DNA from: JBNKFV01 sp050289485
GTDB lineage: Bacteria > Pseudomonadota > Gammaproteobacteria > Pseudomonadales > Cellvibrionaceae
Direction: 5' to 3'
Assembly (NCBI GenBank): GCA_050289485.1
Contig: JBNKFV010000009.1
Span: 62,001 to 126,000 of the forward strand
DNA length: 64,000 bases
A model generated the notes under the pieces. That model had not been told where the DNA came from. It worked only from the letters and a program-made list of their open reading frames with translations, and ran no database searches. The position numbers and the translations under genes are program-made. Position 1 is the stretch's first letter; each line of letters starts with the position of its first letter. Positions 45,990 to 55,276 of this stretch are shown one piece after another.

Positions 45990-47045
45990 TCAAGCGTTAC
46001 GGCGAGCCAATACTGCTTGTGACAGTTGGGCAAGTTGGGTTTCGGTTTCGTCCCAGCCAATACAGGCATCGGTGATGCTTTTGCCGTATTCCAGCGGTTT
46101 GCCGGGCACCAGCTTTTGACTGCCTTCATTGAGATGGCTTTCAATCATGACTCCAAAAATAGACTGGCTGCCTGCACTCACCTGCTCGCATACTGATTGG
46201 CATACCAGAGATTGGTTACGATAATCCTTGTTACTGTTGGCATGGCTAAAATCCACCATGATTCGTGCAGGCAAACCGGCTTCCGCCAGTTGTTTTTCGG
46301 TATCGGTAATATGTGCTGGTGAGTAATTGGGTTCGCTGCCACCGCGTAAAATCAAATGGCAATCTTTATTGCCGGTGGTTTCGACAATAGCGGCATGGCC
46401 GTATTTGGTAATCGACAGAAATTCGTGGCCGCTTGCTGCCGCCTTGATCGCATCAATGGCGATTTTGATATTGCCGTCGGTGCCGTTTTTGAACCCTACT
46501 GGGCAGGACAAGCCCGAGGCCAGCTGGCGATGGCACTGGCTTTCGGTGGTTCGCGCACCAATCGCACCCCACGACATTAAATCGCCAATGTACTGTGGTG
46601 AGATGGTATCGAGGTATTCACCGGCAGCAGGCAAACCCAGTTCGTTAATATCGCATAAAAGTTTTCGTGCGATACGCAAGCCGTCGTTAATCTGGTGGCT
46701 GTTATCCATGTAGGGATCGTTGATCAAGCCTTTCCAGCCTAGTGTGGTGCGGGGTTTTTCAAAATACACGCGCATCACAATTTCCAGTGTGTCGGCATAT
46801 TTTTCTCGGAGAGCTACCAGTTTGCCTGCGTATTCCATGGCGGCTTTAATGTCGTGAATTGAGCAAGGGCCCGTTACTACCAGCAAGCGGTCATCTTGTT
46901 CGGCAATAATGCTTTCAATGGCATTGCGGCCGGCAGTCACGGTAGCCGATGCATTTTCTGATACCGGAAAACGCTCTATCAATGCAACTGGGGGGAGTAG
47001 TTCTTTCAGATTGTTAATGCGTAAATCGTCTGTGTTGTAGTACAT
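45990..47045 (-). CDS. aroG: 3-deoxy-7-phosphoheptulonate (DAHP) synthase, class I
   Basis: A 351-residue enzyme for the first step of aromatic amino acid synthesis, joining PEP and erythrose-4-phosphate. It has the class I signatures VVTGPCSIHD, FEKPRTTLGWKGL and DFSHANSNKD, and is of the same length as the E. coli AroF/G/H enzymes. The N-terminal segment DDLRINNLKELLPP belongs to the feedback-binding region; which amino acid inhibits it cannot be told by eye. It is transcribed alone and followed by a hairpin. Confidence 0.93.
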   Translation of the reverse strand: MYYNTDDLRINNLKELLPPVALIERFPVSENASATVTAGRNAIESIIAEQDDRLLVVTGPCSIHDIKAAMEYAGKLVALREKYADTLEIVMRVYFEKPRTTLGWKGLINDPYMDNSHQINDGLRIARKLLCDINELGLPAAGEYLDTISPQYIGDLMSWGAIGARTTESQCHRQLASGLSCPVGFKNGTDGNIKIAIDAIKAAASGHEFLSITKYGHAAIVETTGNKDCHLILRGGSEPNYSPAHITDTEKQLAEAGLPARIMVDFSHANSNKDYRNQSLVCQSVCEQVSAGSQSIFGVMIESHLNEGSQKLVPGKPLEYGKSITDACIGWDETETQLAQLSQAVLARRNA

Positions 47046-47183
47046 GTGCTCTCTGCCGTCGTGTGGGCTGCTTTCAAACGCGCTAGTCTACTATGTTTTA
47101 TACGCTAGGGTCAGCCTTATGGCTTTGCGTATTTGATACTACGGGTCAGCAATGACAACTTGATGTAAACGTGGCGGGTAAAT

Positions 47184-47205
47184 GCCCACCCTGAATCGGG
47201 TGGGC
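47184..47205 (-). terminator. Terminator-like hairpin after the TonB receptor gene
   Basis: Perfect 8-base arms GCCCACCC / GGGTGGGC around six bases, 15 bases past the receptor stop codon. The tail ATTTACC is short of T. Confidence 0.65.
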
Positions 47206-47219
47206 AGACGAAGGCGGGT

Positions 47220-49811
47220 TTAAAACTGTTTGCGCAACGTAATACCGTAAGTGGCGGGTTCATCGGGGTAGCTCATGACGCGGCCAGTCTGCGTGGGTAC
47301 GTTAAAGATGGTACGCTTGGTACGTTTATCAAATACATTGCGGCCCCAGAGGATGATGTCCAAGTCATACGGGCGGTAACCAAAGGCTGCTCGTAGGTTA
47401 GTCTTACCGTAGCCTCCCTGTTCCTTGATGGGATCGTTGTCACCATCCATGACCATGTCTGAGCGGAAGTTGTACTCTACTGTTAGGCGAGCTTCGGTGT
47501 TTTCATTAATGGCCAAGCGTTGTTCCAGTGCGAGGTTAATGAAATGCTCTGGAGTAAAATCAATACGGTCGCCACTGCGGTTGCAGAATCCCTGGCCTGA
47601 GTCACCTGGGTCCTGCATACCCGTGTGGAACGGGGTTGCTACCCAGCAGGTACCGCGATTGAACTCTTTATAGGTGGCGTGAGTGTAGGCATAGGCGAGG
47701 TTCGCACTGGTGTTTTCCAGCATGGCCCATTGGGTTTCCCATTCAAGACCATAACTTTCGAGTTTACCCGCATTTTGCAGATTAAATGCTACGCCGGTCC
47801 AGGAGTTGGCTTGAAAGTCATCGATTTCGGTGTAGTGAACAGCAAGATTGCTGCGCAGCGAACGGTCACTGCTATCGTATTTCATGCCCACTTCCAGTGA
47901 GCGTGATTTTTCAGATTTGAAGATGGGATCAAAAGACGCTGGTATTCGGTCAGTATTGGTGCCGCCCGATTTAAAGCCTGTGGCAAGAGATGCGTAATAG
48001 AGTTGTTGGTCGTTAGGCTGGTAAATCAATTTTACTGAGCCGGTAATAATGTTCTCAGAAAATGAGGTATCGATATCAGGTCGAGCTTGAGCTAATGGGC
48101 CCAGCAGTCCAAACCCCCAGCCTGCTGCCTGGAAAGGTGTTAGTGTGGCTAGGCGTTCAGCGGTGATAGGTGCTCCACCTTGAATTTCCGCCAGCGAAAC
48201 ACCTGCCGCAGTAGCGCCAATTAAGAGCTCCTGTGAGCTAAGGAATTGAGGCCCGAGCCCGTTACCATTGCCATCATCTTCAAGAAATGTGGCGTTGAGC
48301 TCTTTTTCCTCACGGGTATAACGCAAACCACCACTGACACTCCAAGCATCATTAAAGGTGTAGTCAATTTGCCCGAAGAACGCGAAGCTTTCATGATCCT
48401 GTGCCGACTGGTTGGTGAAGACGTAACCTGGCGGGAAGCCTTCTGCAGAGGGAGCTACCAATCCACCTGTTGCTGCACTCAGTCCGTCTATGGCGAGCAG
48501 CAAGCCTGGTGAGCCAGGATCGGTGCTGGTAATGGCACCTGGCAGGCTAAGATTGAATAGGTCATCTATCTGCGAGCCCATGTTCAGGTTGAAATCTAAG
48601 TCGATGGTTTGAGTGAAATAATAGCCGCCTACCAGATAGGTCATGTTGTCATTGCTAAAGGTCAGGCGTATTTCCTGCGAGAATGATTCCTGCTCTGCAT
48701 TGTTGGTTGCGTTAAAGATATCCAGGTCGGTGAAATCGCCATCGATCAAGTCAAATGAATCAAAACGGCGAAATGCACTGACAGAGGTCACTGTATACTC
48801 GTCCATCTGCCAATTCATTTCTACCGAAATCCCGCGGTCTTTGTTACTGGATTGTGGCGGCGTATTGGCCGCCATCTGGTAGTTGTCAAAGTCAGCGCCG
48901 TGGGTGACCGTGCCCCCCAAAAGTGCGACCAAATTGTCTGAACCGGGGGTGCCGAGTGAATCTGGATCCATACTCGCCAAGCCAACATTACTCAGGGTGG
49001 TCAATGCCGCACAGCAGGCTTCGTTGATTTCTGAGTAGTCGATGATCGTGCGCATAGAGAAGGTTTCATTGGGGGTGTACAGGGCTTGCAGGCGTATGCC
49101 TTCCCGGTCGCGATCATTCATCGCATCTTCGTCTACATTGCCGTGGTCGATGATATCGACGTAGCCATCGCGCTGGGTGGCAAAGCCGGAAACACGGAAT
49201 GCCAGTTCATTATCGATGGCGGTAAAAGAAGACGCGCCAGAAATACCCGCCAAACCATAGTTGCCCGTCGTGGCTTCAATAAAGGCATTGGCGCTGTCGA
49301 ATGTGGGTGCTTGAGTTCTAAACAACACCGCGCCCGCCAGAGTGTTTTTGCCGAAAAGAGTGCCTTGGGGGCCGCGCAGCACTTCAACGCTTTGCAGGTC
49401 TACCATGTTGTTGATCATGGCGCTTTGTCGTGAGCGGTATACGCCGTCAACATACAGACCCACAGAGGACTCAAGCCCAAAGTTCTGCGAGGAGGTGCCA
49501 ATGCCGCGAATGTTGAAGTTAGCCGTGGTGGCGGTCTGATTTTGAGCCACTATCAGCCCGGGTACACTGGTCTGTAAGTCAAATACATCTTTGATAACGG
49601 CCTGTGCCAGGTTTTCACTGGTGAAGGCGGTGACCGCGACGGGTACATCCTGTAAATTTTGTTCGCGTTTTTGAGCTTCGACGATAACTTCTTCAATTAC
49701 CCTTTCTGCCTGTACATTGCTGGCGGTTGCTCCAAGCACGAGCAGCGCAATAGTACGGTTGAGTAGGGCGTGTTGACGGATTTTCCAACGGGTTGAAGAA
49801 CGGGTGTGCAT
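47220..49811 (-). CDS. TonB-dependent outer-membrane receptor
   Basis: An 863-residue outer-membrane active transporter. A signal peptide (about 1-36) is followed by a TonB-box-like stretch (IEEVIVEAQKRE), a plug domain (about 50-165, with VLRGPQGTLFGKNTLAGAV) and a 22-strand barrel ending in the typical C-terminal Phe (TLRKQF). The plug and barrel resemble the large receptor group common in Sphingomonads and Cellvibrionales rather than siderophore receptors. The substrate is not evident. The divergent neighbour is a purine nucleoside phosphorylase, which suggests nucleosides as a possibility. An inverted repeat in the shared intergenic region may regulate it. Confidence 0.93.
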   Translation of the reverse strand: MHTRSSTRWKIRQHALLNRTIALLVLGATASNVQAERVIEEVIVEAQKREQNLQDVPVAVTAFTSENLAQAVIKDVFDLQTSVPGLIVAQNQTATTANFNIRGIGTSSQNFGLESSVGLYVDGVYRSRQSAMINNMVDLQSVEVLRGPQGTLFGKNTLAGAVLFRTQAPTFDSANAFIEATTGNYGLAGISGASSFTAIDNELAFRVSGFATQRDGYVDIIDHGNVDEDAMNDRDREGIRLQALYTPNETFSMRTIIDYSEINEACCAALTTLSNVGLASMDPDSLGTPGSDNLVALLGGTVTHGADFDNYQMAANTPPQSSNKDRGISVEMNWQMDEYTVTSVSAFRRFDSFDLIDGDFTDLDIFNATNNAEQESFSQEIRLTFSNDNMTYLVGGYYFTQTIDLDFNLNMGSQIDDLFNLSLPGAITSTDPGSPGLLLAIDGLSAATGGLVAPSAEGFPPGYVFTNQSAQDHESFAFFGQIDYTFNDAWSVSGGLRYTREEKELNATFLEDDGNGNGLGPQFLSSQELLIGATAAGVSLAEIQGGAPITAERLATLTPFQAAGWGFGLLGPLAQARPDIDTSFSENIITGSVKLIYQPNDQQLYYASLATGFKSGGTNTDRIPASFDPIFKSEKSRSLEVGMKYDSSDRSLRSNLAVHYTEIDDFQANSWTGVAFNLQNAGKLESYGLEWETQWAMLENTSANLAYAYTHATYKEFNRGTCWVATPFHTGMQDPGDSGQGFCNRSGDRIDFTPEHFINLALEQRLAINENTEARLTVEYNFRSDMVMDGDNDPIKEQGGYGKTNLRAAFGYRPYDLDIILWGRNVFDKRTKRTIFNVPTQTGRVMSYPDEPATYGITLRKQF

Positions 49812-49854
49812 AGTGTCTCTCCGATGACATACGTTATTGTTTGCTACAAACTGT

Positions 49855-49899
49855 ATGATACTAATCTATATATAGCAAAAACTGGGCATTAAGTATCAT
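49855..49899. promoter_or_regulatory. Inverted repeat in the TonB receptor/PNP intergenic region
   Basis: ATGATACT (49855-49862) and AGTATCAT (49892-49899) form an exact 8-base inverted repeat flanking an AT-rich TATATATAG core between the divergent genes. It is well placed to be an operator for a shared regulator, possibly controlling both genes. Confidence 0.5.
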
Positions 49900-49984
49900 T
49901 TTTAAAAGCCGTTGGGCTTTATGTCAATCGGTTAGCATTCTTTTGGTTATGTAAAGTTTTGAAAATTATAAAGGAGAAGAACGT

Positions 49985-50821
49985 TTGGATAGAAGAGCGT
50001 GGATAGAGCAGGCCTACACCAGCTTGGGTATCGATATCGACTGGCGTGCTGAAGCGGCATTGATGGTGGGCACCGGTCTCAGTGGTATTGTTGATGAGTT
50101 AGACATTGAATACTGTTTTCCCTACGCCACGATTGACGGATTTCCCTCGACCACGGTGGAGAGCCATCGGGGTGAATTGTTGCTGGGCAGCCTACATGGC
50201 GTACGGATGGTCGTGTTTAACGGCCGCTTCCACCTGTATGAAGGGCATGACGCCCGAATGGTGACGTTGCCTGTGTTTCTAGCGCATCGATTGGGCGCTC
50301 GGCAATTTTGGGTTACTAATTGTTCTGGCGGGCTCAACAGCTTGTTTGCGCCGGGCGAGGTGATGATGATCTCTGATCATATTAATTGTCTGGGAGTGAA
50401 TCCATTGACAGGACCAGAAGACGGCCTTGGTCCTCGTTTTCCTGATATGTCGCAGGCGTATTGTCGCGAACACCAACAGATGCTGCGAATGGCTGCGTCA
50501 AATATGGGAATCATCTTGCGCGAGGGGGTCTATGTGGCTGTGCCTGGGCCGTCATTAGAAACCAATGCGGAGCGCCGCTACCTGGCTGCGATGGGGGGGG
50601 ATGCGGTAGGTATGTCTACCGTGCTGGAGGTGATAGCCGCAAATTACCTGGGGATGAAGGTGATAGGTTTGTCGGCAATCAGCAATGCTGCTACCGGCGG
50701 TGTTGACCAGCAGCCTGATAGTATCGAGGCTATTTTGGAAAACGCCGAGAAAGCAGGCAAGGATATTGCCCGCATCGTTTCCTACTGTATGCGGCGCCAG
50801 GCCGCCGAATTGAGTTGCTGA
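49985..50821 (+). CDS. Purine nucleoside phosphorylase (trimeric, PunA type)
   Basis: A 278-residue cytosolic enzyme that splits inosine or guanosine with phosphate. It shows the trimeric PNP signatures GRFHLYEGHD, NCSGGLNSLFAPGEVMMISDHIN, GPSLETNAERRYLAAMGGDAVGMST and, for the purine base, SNAATG. The conserved Asn of the base pocket (SAISNAA) is present, which favours 6-oxopurines. The start is TTG 49985 after a clear AAGGAG. It is divergent from the TonB receptor, which suggests a purine nucleoside salvage pair. Confidence 0.92.
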   Translation: MDRRAWIEQAYTSLGIDIDWRAEAALMVGTGLSGIVDELDIEYCFPYATIDGFPSTTVESHRGELLLGSLHGVRMVVFNGRFHLYEGHDARMVTLPVFLAHRLGARQFWVTNCSGGLNSLFAPGEVMMISDHINCLGVNPLTGPEDGLGPRFPDMSQAYCREHQQMLRMAASNMGIILREGVYVAVPGPSLETNAERRYLAAMGGDAVGMSTVLEVIAANYLGMKVIGLSAISNAATGGVDQQPDSIEAILENAEKAGKDIARIVSYCMRRQAAELSC

Positions 50822-50903
50822 GATGATGTATTGAACGACTTGGTTAAATAACCGTCGAATTTTAAGTGTTTGAAAATAAATAATAAATTATTCATTAAAT
50901 GCC

Positions 50904-50932
50904 TTGACCCCTTCGGGGGAGCTACCTATAAT
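50904..50932 (+). promoter_or_regulatory. Promoter of tRNA-fMet
   Basis: TTGACC (50904-50909), 17 bases, TATAAT (50927-50932), followed by a GC-rich discriminator. It lies about 70 bases before the tRNA. Confidence 0.85.
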
Positions 50933-51004
50933 GCGCCACCTCGGTTAGGGGATAATCTTTAACCGCGCGGCTTCAGAGAATGCTTTTGAAGTGGCAAATC
51001 CAGG

Positions 51005-51059
<55 letters not shown>

Positions 51060-51081
<22 letters not shown>

Positions 51082-52730
51082 ATTCTATCTATGTGGGCTT
51101 CGGCCCCATTGATAGCCTTATTATCATTCGATGCGTTCAAGCATAGTTTGTCCAAGATTTTCATATCTTTCGTCTCCAAAGACATATTCAAGATTCCAGC
51201 TAAATCACCGTACAGATCAATACGCAGGCCTTTCTCGCCTTCTTCTGGCGTTAGCACCACTTTCTCGATAAGCCCCCTCAAATGCTGTGATGCCTCGGCG
51301 CGCGCGCCATCCGCATTCAATGATGCCTTTAAGTCTTTAATAGCTTGGTGGTAACGTGAAGCCATGGCCGGATGAATCAGAGGTTTGAGTGCAGGTTGCA
51401 CCGTCAGAGCTTGTTCCGTTTTCTCAATGCGCTCTGAAACGTTTTCCAGATCGTCTTTGACCATACTGGCGGGAATACCATCTTTGATGGCCTGTATCAG
51501 GCGCTCACGCTCTTTAAGAAGGCTGTCACGTTGAGATTCAAGTGATTTGCGCTGTGCATTGGCTTGCGCATGCAAGGTGCTCAGATGCTTGGTGTATTCC
51601 TTACAGAACACATTGACCAGCTCTTCACGCATGAGGTGGCCTTGTAAGCCATCCAAAACATAGCCCTCCAGCGCTTCTCGTTTGATGGTGCGGCGATTGT
51701 TGCAGACGCTATCCCCTTTGTTCTTGGCCGCAGAGCAGCCATATTGGGTAGAGTTGATCTTGGAATACCCGCCACCACAAACGCCACACTTGGTCAGCCC
51801 TGATAGCAGATATTGGGGGCGGTTAGTTTGCCAAAGCGCGGAAGATGTACGATCCAGTGACTTCTGGCGCGTCTTAACTGCTTCCCATAGCTCAGAATCA
51901 ACGATGCGTTGCTCTGGCACATCCTGAATAATCCATTCAGACGGCTCATTCAGGCGCGTTACACGCTTTCCTGTGGCAGGGTCTTTGATGAAACGTTGTC
52001 TATTCCAAATAAGGCGACCGATATACAGTTCGTTATTCAGAATGCCCGTACCGCGCTTGCGGTTGCCATTAATAGTGGATTGCCCCCAGCTTTTGCCAGA
52101 TGGGCAAGGTATGCCTTCCTCGTTGAGCTGAGCAGCAATAGCTTTGGGTGATTTGTTCTCAAGGCCATATTCTCGGAAAATGCGGCGGATAATATCGGCC
52201 TGCACTTCATCAATCTCACGATCCCCTTTGATGGCTTCACCATTGGCGTCGAACTGTTTTACCACCTGATAGCCATAGGCCAGACCGCCACCTGATTTGC
52301 CTTTTTCTACACGGCCACGGAGCCCTCGGCGGGTCTTGTCGGCCAAGTCTTTCAGGAACATCGCGTTCATGGTGCCTTTCAGGCCGATGTGAAGCGTAGA
52401 TATTTCGCCTTCTGAGAGGGTGATGATTTTAACGCCAGCAAACTCCATGCGTTTAAAAATACCTGCGATATCCTCCTGATCACGCGAGAGGCGATCCAAG
52501 GCTTCTGCAATAAGTATGTCAAACTCACCATTCATTGCGGCACTGAGCAGAGATTGAATGCCAGGGCGCATGAGTGATGCCCCAGAAATTCCTGCATCCG
52601 TATAACAATTGCCAAGCTTCCAGCCTTCAGTGCTTGCTTTGTCACTGCACAGGCGAATTTGATCTTCAATAGATGCGTCACTTTGAAGGTCAGAGCTATA
52701 TCGGGCATATATGCAAGCACGTTGCGTCAT
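51060..52730 (-). CDS. Large serine recombinase (integrase of the element)
   Basis: A 556-residue serine integrase. The N-terminal resolvase domain (about 1-145) begins MTQRACIYARYSSDLQ with catalytic Ser12 and includes ALDRLSRDQ. The recombinase domain (about 160-270) is followed by a zinc ribbon (about 320-355; CGVCGG and two further Cys) and a coiled coil (about 385-450). ATG 52730 is preferred to an in-frame codon at 52745 because AGGA lies just before it. The last seven codons and the stop are the complement of the 3' end of tRNA-fMet. Its attachment site therefore overlaps its own gene end. Excision would change the last codons. It is probably the enzyme that put the element here. Confidence 0.93.
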
Positions 52731-52734
52731 ATTC

Positions 52735-52944
52735 CTATCCACCATCTTCTATATCGGGATTGCTAAGCGCGCTGCGGTAAAATTCGTAATCTTCTTCGGC
52801 GGCGCGTCTTGCGAGAAACTTTACGAGAGCGATTATCGCTTCATCGTCGGAACCCCGATTATGACTCGCTTTCAGCGGAGTCTTCAAACAAATCTGAGCC
52901 TCATTTGACTCATTTTTATTCTGTTTTATGAAGGGTTTATCCAT
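52735..52944 (-). CDS. Small protein ahead of the recombinase
   Basis: A 69-residue protein beginning MDKPFIKQNKNESNE, with a helical C-terminal half (IIALVKFLARRAAEEDYEFYRSAL). I chose ATG 52944 because GGGGGGAT precedes it; the frame runs open further upstream without a good start. It ends 4 bases before the recombinase ATG, so the two are co-translated or coupled. It may be an accessory or control protein of the recombinase, judged only from position. No known family. Confidence 0.65.
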   Translation of the reverse strand: MDKPFIKQNKNESNEAQICLKTPLKASHNRGSDDEAIIALVKFLARRAAEEDYEFYRSALSNPDIEDGG

Positions 52945-52956
52945 ATATCCCCCCAC

Positions 52957-52992
52957 AAAAAAGCAGTGAAAGCGAATAACTGCTCTCACTGC
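52957..52992 (-). terminator. Rho-independent terminator before the recombinase operon
   Basis: Arms GCAGTGA / TCACTGC with an inner AGC/GCT extension, followed on the minus strand by six T. It lies only 13 bases upstream of the small-protein ATG, so it may act as an attenuator for the recombinase genes, or terminate transcription from upstream. Confidence 0.75.
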
Positions 52993-53071
52993 CGTATTCT
53001 TTGCGCCAGCCGCGTATATCTGAGAGAAGGCACGTTCTGGGTGCGGAACATGCACATACACCCACCTGACC

Positions 53072-53121
53072 ACAAAAAAAGAGAGTTGCATGGAACGCTC
53101 TGGCGCTCCCACAATCTCTCA
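53072..53121 (-). terminator. Terminator of the ATPase/VWA operon
   Basis: On the minus strand, GAGAG...CTCTC arms with an inner TTG/CAA and TGGGAGCGC/GCGTTCCA stem are followed by seven T. It lies about 120 bases past the last gene of the operon. Confidence 0.8.
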
Positions 53122-53238
53122 TACTTATAATGATACGCATGAAATCGTTAATAAATCGTAAATAAGCGCCCTGTAAACCGCATGTTTCTGCCGTTTTTTT
53201 GCTTTCTATTTTTGTGGGCAATAAATTAATCATATTCA

Positions 53239-53649
53239 TTACCCCGCCTTTGATGATTTTTTAAGAAGATAAAAACAGGCAATGATTGACGCGATCCACC
53301 ATTCGATATGATCAATTGAGAACTGATTTAACACACCAGCTAGGGCGAAAAGAAATAGCGCCTGTGAAGTAAGTTTCAACAAAACTGTATTTGTTTGCTT
53401 ATGCGCCTGTGTTGATAGCCCACGACTAAGAATTGGCGGTGTTTGTTTCGCCTGAAGCATGCGTCCCCAGATGAAAATGCGATACCACGACTTTGCAGCC
53501 AAAATTAGTAACAGCCATGGTGTTACCCAATGGAAAACAAAACTAACTGGCGCGTAATCATAAGGGGGGATTTTTCCTCCAAGCCCAATCCACACGCTCC
53601 ATGCACATACGCCCATTACAACAATTGAAATCCACGCTCTAAATATCAT
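53239..53649 (-). CDS. Small membrane protein behind the VirD4-like ATPase
   Basis: A 136-residue protein with about four hydrophobic segments: residues 3-22 and 35-52, then, after a polar stretch with ILSRGLSTQAHKQTN, two near 88-105 and 110-127. No family is recognised. The start is ATG 53649 after GGAGGG, 4 bases past the ATPase stop codon. As the ATPase lacks the usual N-terminal membrane helices, this protein could be its separate anchor. That is inferred from position and topology only. It is the last gene of the six-gene operon. Confidence 0.7.
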   Translation of the reverse strand: MIFRAWISIVVMGVCAWSVWIGLGGKIPPYDYAPVSFVFHWVTPWLLLILAAKSWYRIFIWGRMLQAKQTPPILSRGLSTQAHKQTNTVLLKLTSQALFLFALAGVLNQFSIDHIEWWIASIIACFYLLKKSSKAG

Positions 53650-53653
53650 GTGC

Positions 53654-55276
53654 TCACCCTCCATCAAATATCGAAGAGAGAGGCGCGGCAATGTTGAACC
53701 CCTGTTTAGTGAAATTAACAGGCCTGCTTATTGGGTCGTCGGCAAAGTTTGGATGAATATCGTAAATGGGCGTACCATTTTTATTTCTATATCTCTGATC
53801 CAAAAAATAAGCGGTTTTAAAACAGGCGATTGGATTGGCATGAGACAAGATAAGAATCTGAGCAACTGGACTCATCGTCATTACCTCGTCGGGAGTAATA
53901 AGCGAACGCGATGTGAGTGCATCTTCTCGGCTTAAAAAATTGGGATCACTAAAAAGGCGAGCCCTCATCTCAGCGCTATACTCACTCAACGATTCAATCG
54001 TTGTGATGCCGCACAGCCTTGATGTGTATTCAGAGGTCATCAAATCACGGGTGCCGAAGATTTGAATGACCCCACTATTGGCAATGAAGGTTTGCCACCT
54101 CTCGCCGTAAAGTGAGACGAGCTGGTTTAAATCCTGCACAATCATGTGAAGTTGCATGCCATATCCCGCCATTAAACCAAAAGCGGTTTCAATGACTTCC
54201 ATGCGCCCTAGTGCCGCAGCTTCTTCCATAAGAAAGTACACGGGAGGGTTTGGCTTGGTCTTAAAGCGGGTTACTGAAGTGATTGCAGAACTCAGCAGCA
54301 TGCGCAAAAAGCGGTTATAGGTAAACAATCTTCCAGCAGGCAAAACGACAAAGATATCTGTTTTGCCATTTTCCAGTTCTTCAAAGGTAAAATCTGATTC
54401 CGATAAAGTGCGCTGTATTTTTGGGCTTTCTAAAAAATGCGTATTTTGTTGCGCCGTTGATAATATGCTGGAAAATTCTTTGGGCGCTTTATTAAGAATA
54501 CGTGCGGCGGCAGAGCGAACATATTCGTTTGAGCTTTGCATCATGCCGGGCTTTATTAGCACGGCATTGCCTTCTTCATCCTTTTCGTACTCGCCGCCCA
54601 CAAGATTTTTGAAATCGTTAGAGGATAGGCTTAACAATCTTCTCACTTGCGGAATGTCGCGTGAGCGCTTGGCGGTAGGCATTAACACCAAAGGCGTGGC
54701 CGCAACATAGAGAATGAGCCCCATAACGAGCGCGCGAGCTTCATCCGTCCAAAACGGGTCTTTACCGCCTCGGTCAGTGACAAGGCTATCTGCGATGGTC
54801 ATGGCATCCTCAACAAAGTCATCATTATCAGGATCAAGCCAATCCATAATGTTAAACCTCGATTGAGGCATGCCGAGCTTTGAGCAAGCTAAATCCCATG
54901 GATCGATAATGATGACTTTATGGCCAAGTACATCCCGCCGATATCGCGCCGCAATTAAAGATAGCTCACCATCTTTCACATCAAGCGCAACCAGCGAACC
55001 ACGATGCTCCAAGCATCGTGGCATACTCGCGGTTAGAAGTTTTCCGCTTCGTGTAGGTGCTACAGTCAGCAGGTGCTTTTGGGTGTTTGTGGTAATGCAA
55101 TAAGCGCGGCCTTTATTCGCTTCGGCCATGCCGTAGCCAAGGAATATGCGGCCACCTTCGCCATAACCTTTTTGGTGAAGGTGGTTTTTCGTCGCCCATT
55201 TACTAGAGCCATGCAGATCGGGGTCGCGGCTATATATCCGCGACGGATGCTGTGCCCCTTGGCTACGGAGTTGCAT
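53654..55276 (-). CDS. VirD4/TraG-type coupling ATPase lacking a membrane domain
   Basis: A 540-residue ATPase of the type IV coupling-protein family, which in conjugation feeds DNA-protein substrates to the secretion channel. It opens with the post-membrane pattern HGSSKWATKNHL, followed by Walker A APTRSGKL (residues 73-80; the usual last residue Gly, Ser or Thr is Leu). Walker B is YFLMEEAAALGRME, with Glu where Asp is usual, and the family motif IVQDLNQLVSLYG follows. The two N-terminal membrane helices of typical members are absent. Start ATG 55276 has GGAGG at ideal spacing and lies inside the end of the VWA gene. No relaxase or VirB gene is near, so the substrate is unclear. Confidence 0.88.
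   Translation of the reverse strand: MQLRSQGAQHPSRIYSRDPDLHGSSKWATKNHLHQKGYGEGGRIFLGYGMAEANKGRAYCITTNTQKHLLTVAPTRSGKLLTASMPRCLEHRGSLVALDVKDGELSLIAARYRRDVLGHKVIIIDPWDLACSKLGMPQSRFNIMDWLDPDNDDFVEDAMTIADSLVTDRGGKDPFWTDEARALVMGLILYVAATPLVLMPTAKRSRDIPQVRRLLSLSSNDFKNLVGGEYEKDEEGNAVLIKPGMMQSSNEYVRSAAARILNKAPKEFSSILSTAQQNTHFLESPKIQRTLSESDFTFEELENGKTDIFVVLPAGRLFTYNRFLRMLLSSAITSVTRFKTKPNPPVYFLMEEAAALGRMEVIETAFGLMAGYGMQLHMIVQDLNQLVSLYGERWQTFIANSGVIQIFGTRDLMTSEYTSRLCGITTIESLSEYSAEMRARLFSDPNFLSREDALTSRSLITPDEVMTMSPVAQILILSHANPIACFKTAYFLDQRYRNKNGTPIYDIHPNFADDPISRPVNFTKQGFNIAAPLSSIFDGG

Noticed and set aside
52937..53239. Minus-strand frame of 100 codons between the operon and the recombinase gene
   Set aside because: It covers both terminators and has no ribosome-binding site.
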